A stretch of 34,335 bases of DNA from CAZDVQ01 sp964508975 (GCA_964508975.1 CAZDVQ010000048.1:1-34335), one strand, 5' to 3'. Numbered from the stretch's first letter, positions 13,846 to 21,686 are shown. Notes: generated by a model not told the origin, from the letters alone. Made by a program: numbers and translations.

Positions 13846-14301
13846 GTTCGCTCTTTTTACACGTTCTAAAAATTCAGTCGTGTCTTGTGTTGCTGGTTCT
13901 TCATAAGTAATATATCCATTTGAATTTTCGCAATAGCTTCTTAAGTCCGTGAAAACTTTGTCCTCTATCGTGGTGTCAGGATACATTGTGTGGCAATAAA
14001 TACCAATTATTACTTGTCCGTTGTTTGTAAAGAAACACATTGCTCCTTTAATGTCTGCCTTGTCTGTATTTGACCAATAGATTGTATGAACTTCGTCTTT
14101 ATTTATAGTCAAATAGTCAATAAGTTCAACTGCCGTCTTAAATACAATTTTTGGTTTGTCCGAATACTGTGGAACTTCATATTCGTCCGCACTTTCTTGT
14201 CGATTTGGTAGAAATGTATCAAGGAAAGATTGAATAAATTTACTGGTCCTCTTTTCACTGAGAACATAACAGTCAGCATAATATCCTTGTTTCTCTGTCA
14301 T
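13840..14301 (-). CDS. Unknown AT-rich cassette-like gene
   Basis: A 153-residue protein. The open frame continues to 14580, but I place the start at the ATG at 14301 (MTEKQGYYADCYVLSEKRTS): the 93 extra codons read through the attC-like site and repeat DNA. The protein contains ADCYVLSEKRTSKFIQSFLDTFLP, a YEVPQYSDKPKIVF linker, and GAMCFFTNNGQVIIGIYCHTMYPDT, and looks like an alpha/beta soluble domain. I do not recognise a named family. The start lies 23 bp after GTTAGGC of site B, and its stop TAA lies within GCCTAAC of site A, exactly the cassette layout. Confidence 0.8.
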   Translation of the reverse strand: MTEKQGYYADCYVLSEKRTSKFIQSFLDTFLPNRQESADEYEVPQYSDKPKIVFKTAVELIDYLTINKDEVHTIYWSNTDKADIKGAMCFFTNNGQVIIGIYCHTMYPDTTIEDKVFTDLRSYCENSNGYITYEEPATQDTTEFLERVKRANA

Positions 14302-14324
14302 TTCGTGTCGGTCTGTAGTGTGAC

Positions 14325-14433
14325 GCCTAACGCCCGCCACGCTTGGCGAAGTTCGGGAAAAAATCGCAAAGTGCAATTTATTTTTCGGATTTTGCCAAGT
14401 GGGCTTTGTTCGCAGTCCCGAGTGGCGGCGTGC
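14325..14433 (-). mobile_element. attC-like recombination site B, partly decayed
   Basis: The R' end is a perfect GTTAGGC (minus strand, 14331-14325). Inward, GCGGGCGTTAGGC is paired across the site: CGCCCGCCACGCTTGGCGAA on one arm with an imperfect CGCCGCCACTCGGGACTGCGAA on the other, and GCCAAG with CTTGGC closer in. The centre is AT-rich. The outer R'' core expected near 14433 has degenerated (GTGCGAC on the plus strand), so the site may be inactive. Confidence 0.45.
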
Positions 14434-14489
14434 GACTTTCAGTGAAGCGCGGTGCACTCGCACATACCTTCGCAAAGATAAAAAACCAT

Positions 14490-14609
14490 AACTTAAAATG
14501 CAAATTGATATGCTAATTATTGATTTGAGGATATGAGGATGTGGAGATGAGAGGATTATTGAAGCATCGATATACTCCAACTATCAACAATCAACTACAA
14601 ACTAGCATC
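14490..14609. repeat. Short-period repeat tract
   Basis: Degenerate words GAGGATATGAGGATGTGGAGATGAGAGGAT (14525-14556, written here only as composition: GAGGATATGAGGATG repeated) and then ACTATCAACAATCAACTACAA (in the 14578-14601 stretch) lead into mosaic copy 5. After the mosaic, 14727-14770 continues with ATGATTAAATGATTAAATGA. No gene is visible from 14302 to 15038. Confidence 0.5.
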
Positions 14610-14728
14610 GGCCTAGCGATGTGCAGGGCGGCCGAAGGCCGTACCGCAGGGGCGTATGCCCCAAGGTATGAGCGAATAGCGAACCCGGAACGTAGCGCCC
14701 CGAGCATAGCGAGGGGAGGCCCCAAAAT
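14610..14728 (-). repeat. GC-rich hairpin mosaic, copy 5
   Basis: Minus orientation with the second boundary variant CATTTTGGGGCCTCCCCTCG (14731-14712). Modules include CGGCCGAAGGCCG, GGGGCGTATGCCCC, a degenerate core hairpin (14667-14685) and the end CACATCGCTAGGCC, which matches the same end in copies 2, 11 and 12. Confidence 0.75.
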
Positions 14729-14796
14729 GATTAAATGATTAAATGAGGAAGTGATAAAATGACGAAAGGATGTAATGTTTGCAGCCCTGGAGCGTT

Positions 14797-14963
14797 TAAG
14801 CGTATGTTTGGAATTTAGCTTCCGGCGAAAAACAGCTCTTTTCGGATGATTTTTGCTTAAAAAAAATAGTTACGTAGCACCACTATGCGCCCATTTTTTA
14901 AAGCAATCTCATCAAAATATAGCTCGGTTTTCCCTCGAAACCCAAAATCCAAACATACTCTAA
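14797..14963. repeat. 166-bp fold-back element, copy 2
   Basis: Same element as 5083-5248, about 90 percent identical by eye, with ends TAAGCGTATGTTTGGA and TCCAAACATACTCTAA. Both copies keep the full-length self-complementarity. This copy ends 75 bp before the gldH start and just upstream of its promoter. Confidence 0.8.
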
Positions 14964-15038
14964 TGCAGCAGACTTGTACCCCAATTTTACGCCCTGCGAA
15001 CAAAATACGTATCTTTGTGAATCAAACCACCTTTAACG

Positions 15039-15527
15039 ATGAGAATTACCGCAATTGCTTTGTTGCTTACTTTTATCCTGGCCGGATGCTCAAAACCTTA
15101 TGCCTGGCAAGAAAAACAAGATATCGCCGAGTCGGGTTGGCTGAAAACCGACCTGAAATCATTTAGTTATGAAGCGAAGGACAGTACCAGCATTTATAAC
15201 CTGTACCTGACCCTGGAACACAGCAACGAGTACGCTTGGGACAATATCTACCTGAAGGTAAACACGGTTTTCCCGGATAAAAACAAGCAAGAACAAGTGC
15301 TGAACTTTACCCTGGCCGATAAAACAGGTAAATGGGTAGGCGAGAAAAGTGGTGGCGCTTACCATGCTGAATTCGTGCTGCAAGAAGGTTTTTACTTTAA
15401 CCAAGCGGGCACCTACAAGTTTGAAATTGAACCCTATATGCGCATGGACACCCTGCTGAACATATCATCGGTAGGCTTGAAACTGGAGCAGTCGAAAGAA
15501 AAACGCGGTGCCGACACACCAAAGTAG
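15039..15527 (+). CDS. gldH: Gliding motility lipoprotein GldH
   Basis: A 162-residue lipoprotein with lipobox LAGC (Cys17 after MRITAIALLLTFILAG). The mature domain follows the GldH pattern: a W-K-D-L-F segment (SGWLKTDLKSFSYEAKDSTSIYNLYLTLEHSNEYAWDN), then YLKVNTVFPD, FTLADKTGKWVGEKSGG, and the end FNQAGTYKFEIEPYMRMDTLLNISSVGLKLE. GldH belongs to the core set of Bacteroidota gliding/type IX secretion-associated lipoproteins; its precise role is unknown. Presence of gldH alone does not prove gliding, since non-motile members keep it. A TATCTTTG box lies at 15010-15017. The sigma-factor gene starts 45 bp after its stop, so the two may be cotranscribed. Confidence 0.9.
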   Translation: MRITAIALLLTFILAGCSKPYAWQEKQDIAESGWLKTDLKSFSYEAKDSTSIYNLYLTLEHSNEYAWDNIYLKVNTVFPDKNKQEQVLNFTLADKTGKWVGEKSGGAYHAEFVLQEGFYFNQAGTYKFEIEPYMRMDTLLNISSVGLKLEQSKEKRGADTPK

Positions 15528-15572
15528 CCCGAAGCTGCATCTTTCAAGTATGGAACCGTAAAAAACTGCAAC

Positions 15573-16112
15573 GTGACGGAACAAGAACTCATAGAACGCT
15601 GTAAAAAGAACGATCGACTGGCCCAGCAAGCCCTGTACGATCGATACTCCCCGCACATGTGGGGTGTATGCCTGCGTTACATGAAAAACCCAGAGGACGC
15701 CGAAGACGTGCTGGTAGAAGGTTTTTACAAAATCTTTGACAAGCTGGATTCTTACCGTGGCGATGGTAGTTTTGAAGGCTGGATCAGGCGGGTGCTCGTG
15801 AACGAGGCCCTGATGGCCCTGCGCAAGAAAAACAACTTTGCCATGACCGTTGAACTAGAAGTGAACATGGACGTGGCGCAAGAATCGACCATCGACGATG
15901 AACTCAGCGGGCAGGAAATTCTTCAACTCCTTGACCTTTTACCGACCGGTTACCGTACCGTTTTTAACCTTTACGTCCTCGAAGGTTTTAAACACCGTGA
16001 AATAGCAGAAATCTTGGGCATCAGCATCAACACGTCGAAATCGCAGCTGATTTTGGCCAAACAAAGGCTCAAGGAAATTTTGCTCGAACGAAACTACCCC
16101 GATGTAGGTTAA
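15573..16112 (+). CDS. ECF-type RNA polymerase sigma factor
   Basis: A 179-residue sigma-70 family ECF sigma factor. Region 2 is LIERCKKNDRLAQQALYDRYSPHMWGVCLRYMKNPEDAEDVLVEGFYKIFDKLDSYRGDGSFEGWIRRVLVNEAL (about 4-78), with the core-binding DAEDVL and -10-recognition segments. Region 4 is LLPTGYRTVFNLYVLEGFKHREIAEILGISINTSKSQLILAKQRLKEIL. The start is GTG at 15573; no in-frame ATG upstream fits. The following gene encodes a membrane protein with a cytoplasmic N terminus and is its probable regulator. Target promoters are unknown. Confidence 0.95.
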   Translation: MTEQELIERCKKNDRLAQQALYDRYSPHMWGVCLRYMKNPEDAEDVLVEGFYKIFDKLDSYRGDGSFEGWIRRVLVNEALMALRKKNNFAMTVELEVNMDVAQESTIDDELSGQEILQLLDLLPTGYRTVFNLYVLEGFKHREIAEILGISINTSKSQLILAKQRLKEILLERNYPDVG

Positions 16113-16157
16113 TACATCAGCAGCAACACCAAACCAACCAAACCAAACTAAGGATCA

Positions 16158-17429
16158 ATGAGCCTTAACGACGACATATCAAAAATCTTCCAGCAAAACC
16201 AGCATAAGTTGGACCAACTGCCCCCGCCCTCGGCTTGGCGCAGGCTGGACGATAGGCTGGCACGCCGCCCCAAGTATAACCCTTTCCAATGGGTGAAGTA
16301 CGTGGCCGCAGCTTCTTTGCTCTTCGGCATTGTAGCCTCCATCTTCGTGTTGGGTAAACTCGACCTCAACCGCCGCCAAGAAGCCCAAAAGACCGATACA
16401 GAACAAGTTGTCGCACCCGCTACAACCGACAGCAACTTGATTGCTATGGAAGAAGCTCCAGTGGCTGAATCTACGCATGACGTGAAATCAGAAGGCCCTA
16501 TGCTCAAACAAAGTGTTGGCCCAGCCCGTGTTGAACCTTCTATCGTGTCAAAGAACATGGACATCATTACCGAGAACCTTAGCATCAACGATGATGCAGT
16601 AATGGGTTATTCTGATGCCGTGCCTGAGCGCATGGAGGTAACCGCTCCAAGTGCAACATACTTCAACAAAGATTATACGGATAATTACAAGATTTCTGAA
16701 AGTGTAGATGCCGTTCCATTCAGCAAGCCACAAGCCAGTGGTGCACCTGTTGCACCAGCCAACAGAACGCTTCCTGGCGTATCTGCCGAGTATGAAAACG
16801 ATTATGTGTACGACGAATCAACACAACCCAAGGCCAAGTGGCTCGAAGAAGGCGTAAATCCGCTGCCCGAAAAGAAAATAGCTGTAAGTAAGGAGAAATC
16901 AAGTCGTGCCAAAAAAGACTACATCAGCAACAGCAATTCAAACGTCCCGGTAATTGCCAGCAGCGAACGCATGGCTCAACCCAACAGCTTGCTACAGCCT
17001 TTCCTCTGGCTACAAGGCACCTGGAAAGACGATGGCATGGAAGGGGACTCGAAAGAGCGCTGGTTTATGCTCGACCCTAACACCTTGGAAGGCGAAGCTG
17101 CATACTTGCTAAAAGGTGACACTTTGTTCACGGAGCGTCTAACCATTCAAGTGATTGGCTCGGAAGTGTTCTTTATCTCGCCGATAGACCATTTGAACCG
17201 TCGACTTAAATACAAGTTGGTATCTTTGCAAAACGATATCGCCGTGTTTGAACAGCAGTACGTGCCCAACGTGCCCAACCAGGTATTGTTGATCAAAACG
17301 GGTAACAAGTCGTTCTCACTCGAGATGAAAAACGTAGATGGCAACTTGACCAACGACCAGATACAATACATGAACAACCGCAACCGTGCATTCCGCGACC
17401 ACTCGGTGCGGTATTTACGAAAAGAATAA
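16158..17429 (+). CDS. Probable anti-sigma protein fused to a DUF6265-like domain
   Basis: A 423-residue single-pass membrane protein. The cytoplasmic arm (MSLNDDISKIFQQNQHKLDQLPPPSAWRRLDDRL) matches the way Bacteroidota anti-sigma partners begin, followed by a helix (VKYVAAASLLFGIVASIFVLG, about 47-67). Residues 70-270 are low-complexity Ala/Pro/Ser/Glu-rich linker. The last 140 residues form a globular domain with FLWLQGTWKDDG, KERWFMLDPNTLEGEAAYLLKGDTLFTERLTIQ and FFISPIDHLNRRLKYKLVS, much like DUF6265. If the topology is right, this domain is periplasmic and could sense something there. The gene follows the sigma factor by 45 bp. Anti-sigma function is inferred from position and architecture. 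Confidence 0.8.
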   Translation: MSLNDDISKIFQQNQHKLDQLPPPSAWRRLDDRLARRPKYNPFQWVKYVAAASLLFGIVASIFVLGKLDLNRRQEAQKTDTEQVVAPATTDSNLIAMEEAPVAESTHDVKSEGPMLKQSVGPARVEPSIVSKNMDIITENLSINDDAVMGYSDAVPERMEVTAPSATYFNKDYTDNYKISESVDAVPFSKPQASGAPVAPANRTLPGVSAEYENDYVYDESTQPKAKWLEEGVNPLPEKKIAVSKEKSSRAKKDYISNSNSNVPVIASSERMAQPNSLLQPFLWLQGTWKDDGMEGDSKERWFMLDPNTLEGEAAYLLKGDTLFTERLTIQVIGSEVFFISPIDHLNRRLKYKLVSLQNDIAVFEQQYVPNVPNQVLLIKTGNKSFSLEMKNVDGNLTNDQIQYMNNRNRAFRDHSVRYLRKE

Positions 17430-17439
17430 AACAGTTTAC

Positions 17440-18009
17440 ATGCGCGCTTCAATCAACTTTTTTGCTTTGCTTTTGCTCCTAGTTGCCTTAACCAGCAGCG
17501 CTTGCAAACCCAAGCAAAAGACAGTTACCCAAGCAGAAACTCCTGTTATAGTGGAGGATAATGGCGTTATCCCACCGAAGCCAGAACCCGAAGACTACGC
17601 TGTAAATGAGGCCGATCTTATAGCCTCCATTAACCGGGGTTCATGCTATGGTCGTTGTCCTGCCTATGAGATAAAACTATACAAAGATGGTCGTGCGATA
17701 CTGCACGCCAAGGCCTTTATGCCCAAGCTGGGTTATTTCCAAGATTGGGTGAGCCAGGAAAGTATAGTGGCATTAATTGATAAAGCCAAGGAAGTAAACT
17801 ACTTTAGCTTTGCGGAGCAATACCCCACACAGCCGCCATTTATAGCCGATTTGCCTTCCTGTAAAACCTATATTAAAATAGGGGAGACCAGCAAAACGGT
17901 GTTGAACAAACACGATGCCCCCAGCGGCTTGATCGAGTTTGAAAAATTCTTCGATGAGCTGTTCTTGAATTTGGAATGGCACCCGACTGCCGACCCGAAA
18001 TCGGAGTAG
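17440..18009 (+). CDS. DUF6438 lipoprotein
   Basis: A 189-residue lipoprotein. I chose the ATG at 17440, because it gives a signal peptide with lipobox TSSAC (Cys22); the frame from 17386 overlaps the preceding gene. The domain at about 55-180 carries the DUF6438 signature INRGSCYGRCPAYEIKLYKDGRAIL, with two conserved cysteines in C-x(2)-GRCP context, and a later LPSCKTYIKIGETSKTV. The function of DUF6438 is unknown. It begins 10 bp after the anti-sigma-like gene, so it is the last gene of the gldH-sigma-regulator run. A hairpin at 18038-18062 (ACTAATATTGA / TCAACATTAGT) follows. Confidence 0.85.
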   Translation: MRASINFFALLLLLVALTSSACKPKQKTVTQAETPVIVEDNGVIPPKPEPEDYAVNEADLIASINRGSCYGRCPAYEIKLYKDGRAILHAKAFMPKLGYFQDWVSQESIVALIDKAKEVNYFSFAEQYPTQPPFIADLPSCKTYIKIGETSKTVLNKHDAPSGLIEFEKFFDELFLNLEWHPTADPKSE

Positions 18010-18117
18010 GATTGAACGTTTTTGATATTCATGGGTACTAATATTGAATTCTCAACATTAGTTTACCTATATTCAGAACATTCTACTTACATTTGCGTCC
18101 TGATAAAAAAATGACAC

Positions 18118-18414
18118 ATGGCAAAGAAGACCTACGCCCGCGAAACAAGTAACATCAACACTGGCCCGATTGAACAAGGCCCTAAAGTTCCTGTAGCTAA
18201 AGAAGAGATGCTTTTCGACAAGAAAAACTTTATCGTTATGGCTATCGGCGTTGCCGTTATGGTACTTGGCTACATCTTGATGTCGGGTGGTGCTATGCCA
18301 GATGAAAACACCTGGGATACTAGTCGCATTTACAGCCCTATGCGTATCAGCGTGGCTCCAATTATGGTTATCACGGGCTTGTGCATTATGGTGTACGGCA
18401 TATTCCGTAAGTAA
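18118..18414 (+). CDS. DUF3098 membrane protein
   Basis: A 98-residue protein with a hydrophilic N-terminal arm and two membrane helices (NFIVMAIGVAVMVLGYILMSGG; ISVAPIMVITGLCIMVYGIF), separated by a short loop with DENTWDTSRIYSPMR. This matches DUF3098, a Bacteroidota-specific family usually found beside ftsX and uppP and thought to be linked to cell-envelope assembly. A -7-like TACATTTG lies at 18088-18095. The stop is two bases before the uppP start, so they are cotranscribed. ftsX itself is not in this window. Confidence 0.88.
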   Translation: MAKKTYARETSNINTGPIEQGPKVPVAKEEMLFDKKNFIVMAIGVAVMVLGYILMSGGAMPDENTWDTSRIYSPMRISVAPIMVITGLCIMVYGIFRK

Positions 18415-18416
18415 GC

Positions 18417-19205
18417 ATGAGCATCATAGAGGCTATCATCCTGGCTATCATTGAAGGGATTACCGAGTTTTTGCCGGTTTCCTCTACAGGCCACATGATT
18501 ATCGGTTCTGCCCTCATGGGTATGGAGCCTACCGATTTTTCAAAGGTTTTTGTAGTGGCTATCCAGCTCGGGGCCATTCTATCGGTGTTGGTACTGTACT
18601 ACAAACGCTTTTTCAAATCCATCGACTTCTACACGAAGCTGTTTGTTGGTTTTCTACCGGCAGCTTTCTTGGGCTTATTGCTCAGCGATTATATCGACCA
18701 GCTGCTTGAAAGCCCAACCGTGGTGGCTATTTCACTCCTTTTGGGCGGTATCTTCTTACTTTTTGTAGATAAAATGTTTGCCAAAAACGAGTTGGACGCT
18801 AGCGATAAAGAGCCTAATTATATCCAATCGCTCGTGATTGGTTTTTTCCAGACCTTGGCCATGATACCGGGTGTTTCGCGTTCCGCGGCCAGTATCATTG
18901 GTGGTTTAGCGCAAGGCTTGAACCGTAAATCTGCTGCTGAGTTTTCATTCTTCCTGGCTGTTCCAACCATGTTTGCTGCTACAGCCAAAAAGTTATGGGA
19001 CTATAAAGACCTCATCAAACCTGAGGATATCGATATATTGATCATCGGTAACGTGGTGGCTTTCGTGGTAGCTATGGCTGCTATCAAGTTTTTCATCAGC
19101 TTTTTGACCAAACACGGCTTCTTCTGGTTCGGGGTTTACCGTATCGTTGTGGGTGCTGTGCTGCTCGTGCTGCTCTTGGCTGGATATAGCCTTAGCGTGG
19201 TGTAG
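18417..19205 (+). CDS. uppP: Undecaprenyl-diphosphatase UppP (BacA)
   Basis: Integral membrane enzyme that dephosphorylates undecaprenyl diphosphate, recycling the lipid carrier for peptidoglycan and other envelope polymers; overproduction gives bacitracin resistance in other species. The 262 residues show the two catalytic segments: EGITEFLPVSSTGH (14-27) and the PGVSRSAASIIGGLAQGL segment, plus eight or so hydrophobic helices. Length is normal. Translationally coupled to the DUF3098 gene two bases upstream. A GC-rich mosaic of a variant type begins shortly after its stop. Confidence 0.97.
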   Translation: MSIIEAIILAIIEGITEFLPVSSTGHMIIGSALMGMEPTDFSKVFVVAIQLGAILSVLVLYYKRFFKSIDFYTKLFVGFLPAAFLGLLLSDYIDQLLESPTVVAISLLLGGIFLLFVDKMFAKNELDASDKEPNYIQSLVIGFFQTLAMIPGVSRSAASIIGGLAQGLNRKSAAEFSFFLAVPTMFAATAKKLWDYKDLIKPEDIDILIIGNVVAFVVAMAAIKFFISFLTKHGFFWFGVYRIVVGAVLLVLLLAGYSLSVV

Positions 19206-19221
19206 GGTTGGAGCAGCGTTA

Positions 19222-19320
19222 TTTTGCGCCTCCCCCCGGCGCGTTGCGCCGACCCCCTCCACTGCACAGCCGCTACGCGTCTGTTGGTAGCGGGGGTTAG
19301 GACGAGCTTCGCTCGCCCAA
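19222..19320 (+). repeat. GC-rich hairpin mosaic, copy 6 (variant)
   Basis: TTTTGCGCCTCCCCCCGGCG, then GGCGCGTTGCGCCGACCCCC, GCCGCTACGCG, GGTAGCGGGGG and GACGAGCTTCGCTCGCCC. It lacks the usual core hairpin, so it is a divergent or rearranged copy. TTCATAGTTCATAGTT follows at 19321-19336. Confidence 0.6.
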
Positions 19321-19335
19321 GTTCATAGTTCATAG

Positions 19336-19680
19336 TTACTTTTCAAGGTTCTGTTTCACCCTGAATTGGACAATCTTCGTAATCAGTTCGGTAGGTAATG
19401 GCTGGTTTAACGGGAATTGCACCGCGCCTTTCGAGTGTTTGTACGCTTGAATTTCAGCTTGAAACTCAATCAAACCAGAGCCTGATGGATAAAAGCCTAT
19501 ATGGTTTTTATATCCTGCAAAGAACACCAGCATGCCATTGAGCTTGTAGGCCGGCATTTTATAACTGATAACTTCTTCGGCATCGGGTGCGGCTTGCCGG
19601 ATGGTTTCCCGCATCAGTTCAAGTTTTTCCTGCACTTCCGGGGGGAACTCAGCGATGTAGTTATCAATTGGGTTGAGCAT
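19336..19680 (-). CDS. DUF1801 / YdhG-like protein
   Basis: A 114-residue small soluble protein of the DUF1801 family: IDNYIAEFPPEVQEKLELMRETIRQAAPDAEEVISYKMPAYKLNGMLVFFAGYKNHIGFYPSG, then FPLNQPLPTELITKIVQFRVKQNLEK. The central YKMPAY and HIGFYP motifs are diagnostic. The fold is known from YdhG/FrataxinLike structures, but the biochemical function is unknown. It stands alone between repeat blocks, convergent with uppP. A second member of the family lies at 23188-23649. Confidence 0.93.
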   Translation of the reverse strand: MLNPIDNYIAEFPPEVQEKLELMRETIRQAAPDAEEVISYKMPAYKLNGMLVFFAGYKNHIGFYPSGSGLIEFQAEIQAYKHSKGAVQFPLNQPLPTELITKIVQFRVKQNLEK

Positions 19681-19754
19681 GGTTCACGGATTAGTTGGTA
19701 TGTTTGTGAATATGTTTGCCTTCCACGCATCTACCCCCTGTCACTGCGGAAATA

Positions 19755-19927
19755 GTGCCTCACCCCGTCACGAGCTATCGCTCGTGCCACCCCTCTCCAC
19801 GGGCACACGCTGCCGCGTGTTGTGGAGAGGGTCTTCCATGCCTAGCACGGCTCTATAACCTTCTCCGCACGCGAGTTTACGAGCGTTCCTGGGGAGAGGG
19901 TCGCCGCAACGCGGCGGGGTGAGGCAC
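19755..19927. repeat. Family-2 hairpin repeat with terminal inverted repeats
   Basis: Bounded by GTGCCTCACCCCG (19755-19767) and its exact reverse complement CGGGGTGAGGCAC (19915-19927). Inside: hairpin CACGAGC TATC GCTCGTG, then CCACCCCTCTCCAC, hairpin CACACGCTGCCGCGTGTTG, GTGGAGAGGGTC, CTTCTCC...GGGGAGAGGGTC, and hairpin GCCGCAACGCGGC. The left third matches the window-edge copy at 60-105. No gene is present between 19681 and 19935. Confidence 0.8.
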
Positions 19928-19935
19928 TAAAATAA

Positions 19936-20460
19936 CTATCCTCCGAACCCGATAGATTTTTTCACTTTCCCGCTGTTTTTCTTCAGCTCTACCATGCGCA
20001 GTGCGGTAACGCCAGCCTCGATGCCTTTATTGCCGTGAACGCCACCCGCACGGTCAAGTGCTTGTTGCTCATCATTGGGCGTGAGTACACCGAAAATACA
20101 AGGTTTGCCAGAGGTCAAGCCTAGGTTGATTAAGCCTTGTGCTACCGAATGGTTGATGTACTCGTTGTGCGAGGTTTCGCCCTTGATGACACAGCCGATA
20201 CAAACCACAGCATCTAGGTCGGCATGGGCTTGCAGCAGGATTCTAGCGCCTACGGGCAGCTCGAAAGTACCGGGGACTTGTGCCGTCACGATGTCTTGCT
20301 CCAACACACCGTGTTTAAGTAAAACATCAAAGCAGCCTTCGTACAAGGCGTGGGTAATATCTGCATTCCATTCGGCTACCACGATGCCAATTTTCCAGCC
20401 TTTTGCATCTGGCATGGTTGATTCATTGTAGCTGGAGAGGTTTTTACGGGCGGAACTCAT
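19936..20460 (-). CDS. ribH: 6,7-dimethyl-8-ribityllumazine synthase
   Basis: Penultimate enzyme of riboflavin synthesis, condensing 5-amino-6-ribitylaminouracil with dihydroxybutanone phosphate; forms a pentamer or capsid-like 60-mer in known cases. The 174 residues show the N-terminal strand and substrate loop (IGIVVAEWNADITHALYEGC), VPGTFELPVGARIL, the CVIKGETSHNEYINHSVAQGLINLGL segment with the conserved GETSHNEY, and FGVLTPNDEQQALDRAGGVHGNKG. It lies 33 bp downstream of trpS on the same strand and is probably cotranscribed with it. No FMN riboswitch is visible near it. Confidence 0.97.
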   Translation of the reverse strand: MSSARKNLSSYNESTMPDAKGWKIGIVVAEWNADITHALYEGCFDVLLKHGVLEQDIVTAQVPGTFELPVGARILLQAHADLDAVVCIGCVIKGETSHNEYINHSVAQGLINLGLTSGKPCIFGVLTPNDEQQALDRAGGVHGNKGIEAGVTALRMVELKKNSGKVKKSIGFGG

Positions 20461-20493
20461 TGTAAACAGTTGATAGTTGGTAGTTGATTGTTT

Positions 20494-21495
20494 TTAGAAC
20501 CTAAACAAACCGGTCAGTTCGCGGATTTCGCGCAAGTGTTCTTGCGCAACCTTGCGGGTTTGGGCTGATTTATCGTAGATGAGTTCAGTTAAACGTTTTT
20601 CATCTTGTAAGAGTTCAGCACGGCGGGCACGAAGCGGCTCTATCAAGCCCGAGAGGGCCTCTGTAACGGCTTGTTTCAGGTTTACATATCGCAGCGCACC
20701 AGCGTTGTAATCATCCATTAGGCCATTGTAAGCGTTTGACTGACAAGCTTTTAGCAGGGTAAACATATTACTCACGCCTTGGCTCATTTCGCCAGCGGGG
20801 GTATTGCCCGAGTCGGTTACAGCCGTTTTGACCTTTTTAATAAGGGCTTCAGGTTCTTCGAATAAGCTTACGTAGTGAACAGGCCCGGCGCTTTTCGACA
20901 TTTTCTTGCTCGGGTCGGCCAGCGATTGAATCTTAGGCGTTTCGGTGAACAGGACCTCTGGTTCGGGGAAATATTCACCGTGTTTGTTGTTGAAACGAAT
21001 CGCGATGTTGCGCGATAATTCCAAGTGTTGCTCTTGGTCTTTGCCCACGGGCACAAACTTGGGCTTGTATATCAAAATGTCGGCGGCCTGCAAAACAGGG
21101 TAAGTAAACAAGCCTGTCGAGATGATGTTACCATCGCTTTTCAGCTTGTCGCTATCCGATTTTTCCTTGAATTGCGTCTGGCGGCTTAGTTCGCCGTAAG
21201 CGCAGAAACAGCCTAGAATCCAAGCTAGTTCAGTATGTTCAGGGACGAGGGATTGCACAAAAATATGGGCCTTTTCAGGGTCAACGCCACAGGCCAGGAG
21301 GTCAACCACCATGCGGAAAGTATTGTTGCGCAGCACCTCGGGGTCGTAAGGCATAGTCATGGCGTGGTAATCCACCACCCCGAAAAAGCAATTATAGTTG
21401 TCTTGCAAATCCACCCAGTTTTTAATAGCGCCAAAATAGTTGCCAATATGCATTTCGCTGGTGGGTTGAATACAAGATAAAACGTTCTCTTTCAT
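20494..21495 (-). CDS. trpS: Tryptophanyl-tRNA synthetase
   Basis: Class Ic aminoacyl-tRNA synthetase charging tRNA-Trp. The ATG at 21495 (MKENVLSCIQPTSEMHIGNYFGA) gives 333 residues, normal for bacterial TrpS; the frame extending to 21738 reads through repeat DNA and is rejected. Signatures are PTSEMHIGN (the HIGH motif, 11-19), VDYHAMT, GxD-containing middle (LLACGVDPEKAHIFVQS), PVGKDQEQHLELSRNIAIRFN, and KKMSKS. A promoter on the minus strand at 21687-21718 would place mosaic copy 8 in its 5' leader of about 185 bases. Confidence 0.98.
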   Translation of the reverse strand: MKENVLSCIQPTSEMHIGNYFGAIKNWVDLQDNYNCFFGVVDYHAMTMPYDPEVLRNNTFRMVVDLLACGVDPEKAHIFVQSLVPEHTELAWILGCFCAYGELSRQTQFKEKSDSDKLKSDGNIISTGLFTYPVLQAADILIYKPKFVPVGKDQEQHLELSRNIAIRFNNKHGEYFPEPEVLFTETPKIQSLADPSKKMSKSAGPVHYVSLFEEPEALIKKVKTAVTDSGNTPAGEMSQGVSNMFTLLKACQSNAYNGLMDDYNAGALRYVNLKQAVTEALSGLIEPLRARRAELLQDEKRLTELIYDKSAQTRKVAQEHLREIRELTGLFRF

Positions 21496-21523
21496 GGTAT
21501 TGTAATGATTGAAGTTTAGATTT

Positions 21524-21672
21524 ATTGGGGCGTGCCCCGCGCTGTTGGGGCGTATTGCAATACGCCCCAACAATGCTTGGGTCGCCACCCTGCGTGCTCG
21601 CTGAACGCTCGGTGCCTGTCGGCACCAGCCGCTGGCGCGGCTGCACTCCGGTCGGCTCACGCGGAATAGTGT
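21524..21672 (+). repeat. GC-rich hairpin mosaic, copy 8, with a perfect 30-bp palindrome
   Basis: Starts ATTGGGGCGTGCCCCGC, followed at 21543-21572 by a perfect palindrome with arms TGTTGGGGCGTATTG and its complement, no loop. Then GTGCTCGCTGAACGCTCGG (21594-21612, the core hairpin), TGCCTGTCGGCA, CCGCTGGCGCGG, and CGGTCGGCTCACGCGG. It lies between the trpS promoter and the trpS start codon. Confidence 0.75.
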
Positions 21673-21686
21673 TCTGGCTCGCCACG

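Noticed and set aside
13840..14580. Full-length reading of the 246-codon frame at 13840-14580.
   Set aside because: The first 93 codons run through the attC-like site B and short-period repeat DNA; the ATG at 14301 fits the cassette layout and starts a plausible globular protein.
21524..21672. A T-box-like regulatory leader of trpS.
   Set aside because: No T-box sequence (AGGGUGGNACCGCG type) or specifier loop is visible; the hairpins match the dispersed mosaic instead.
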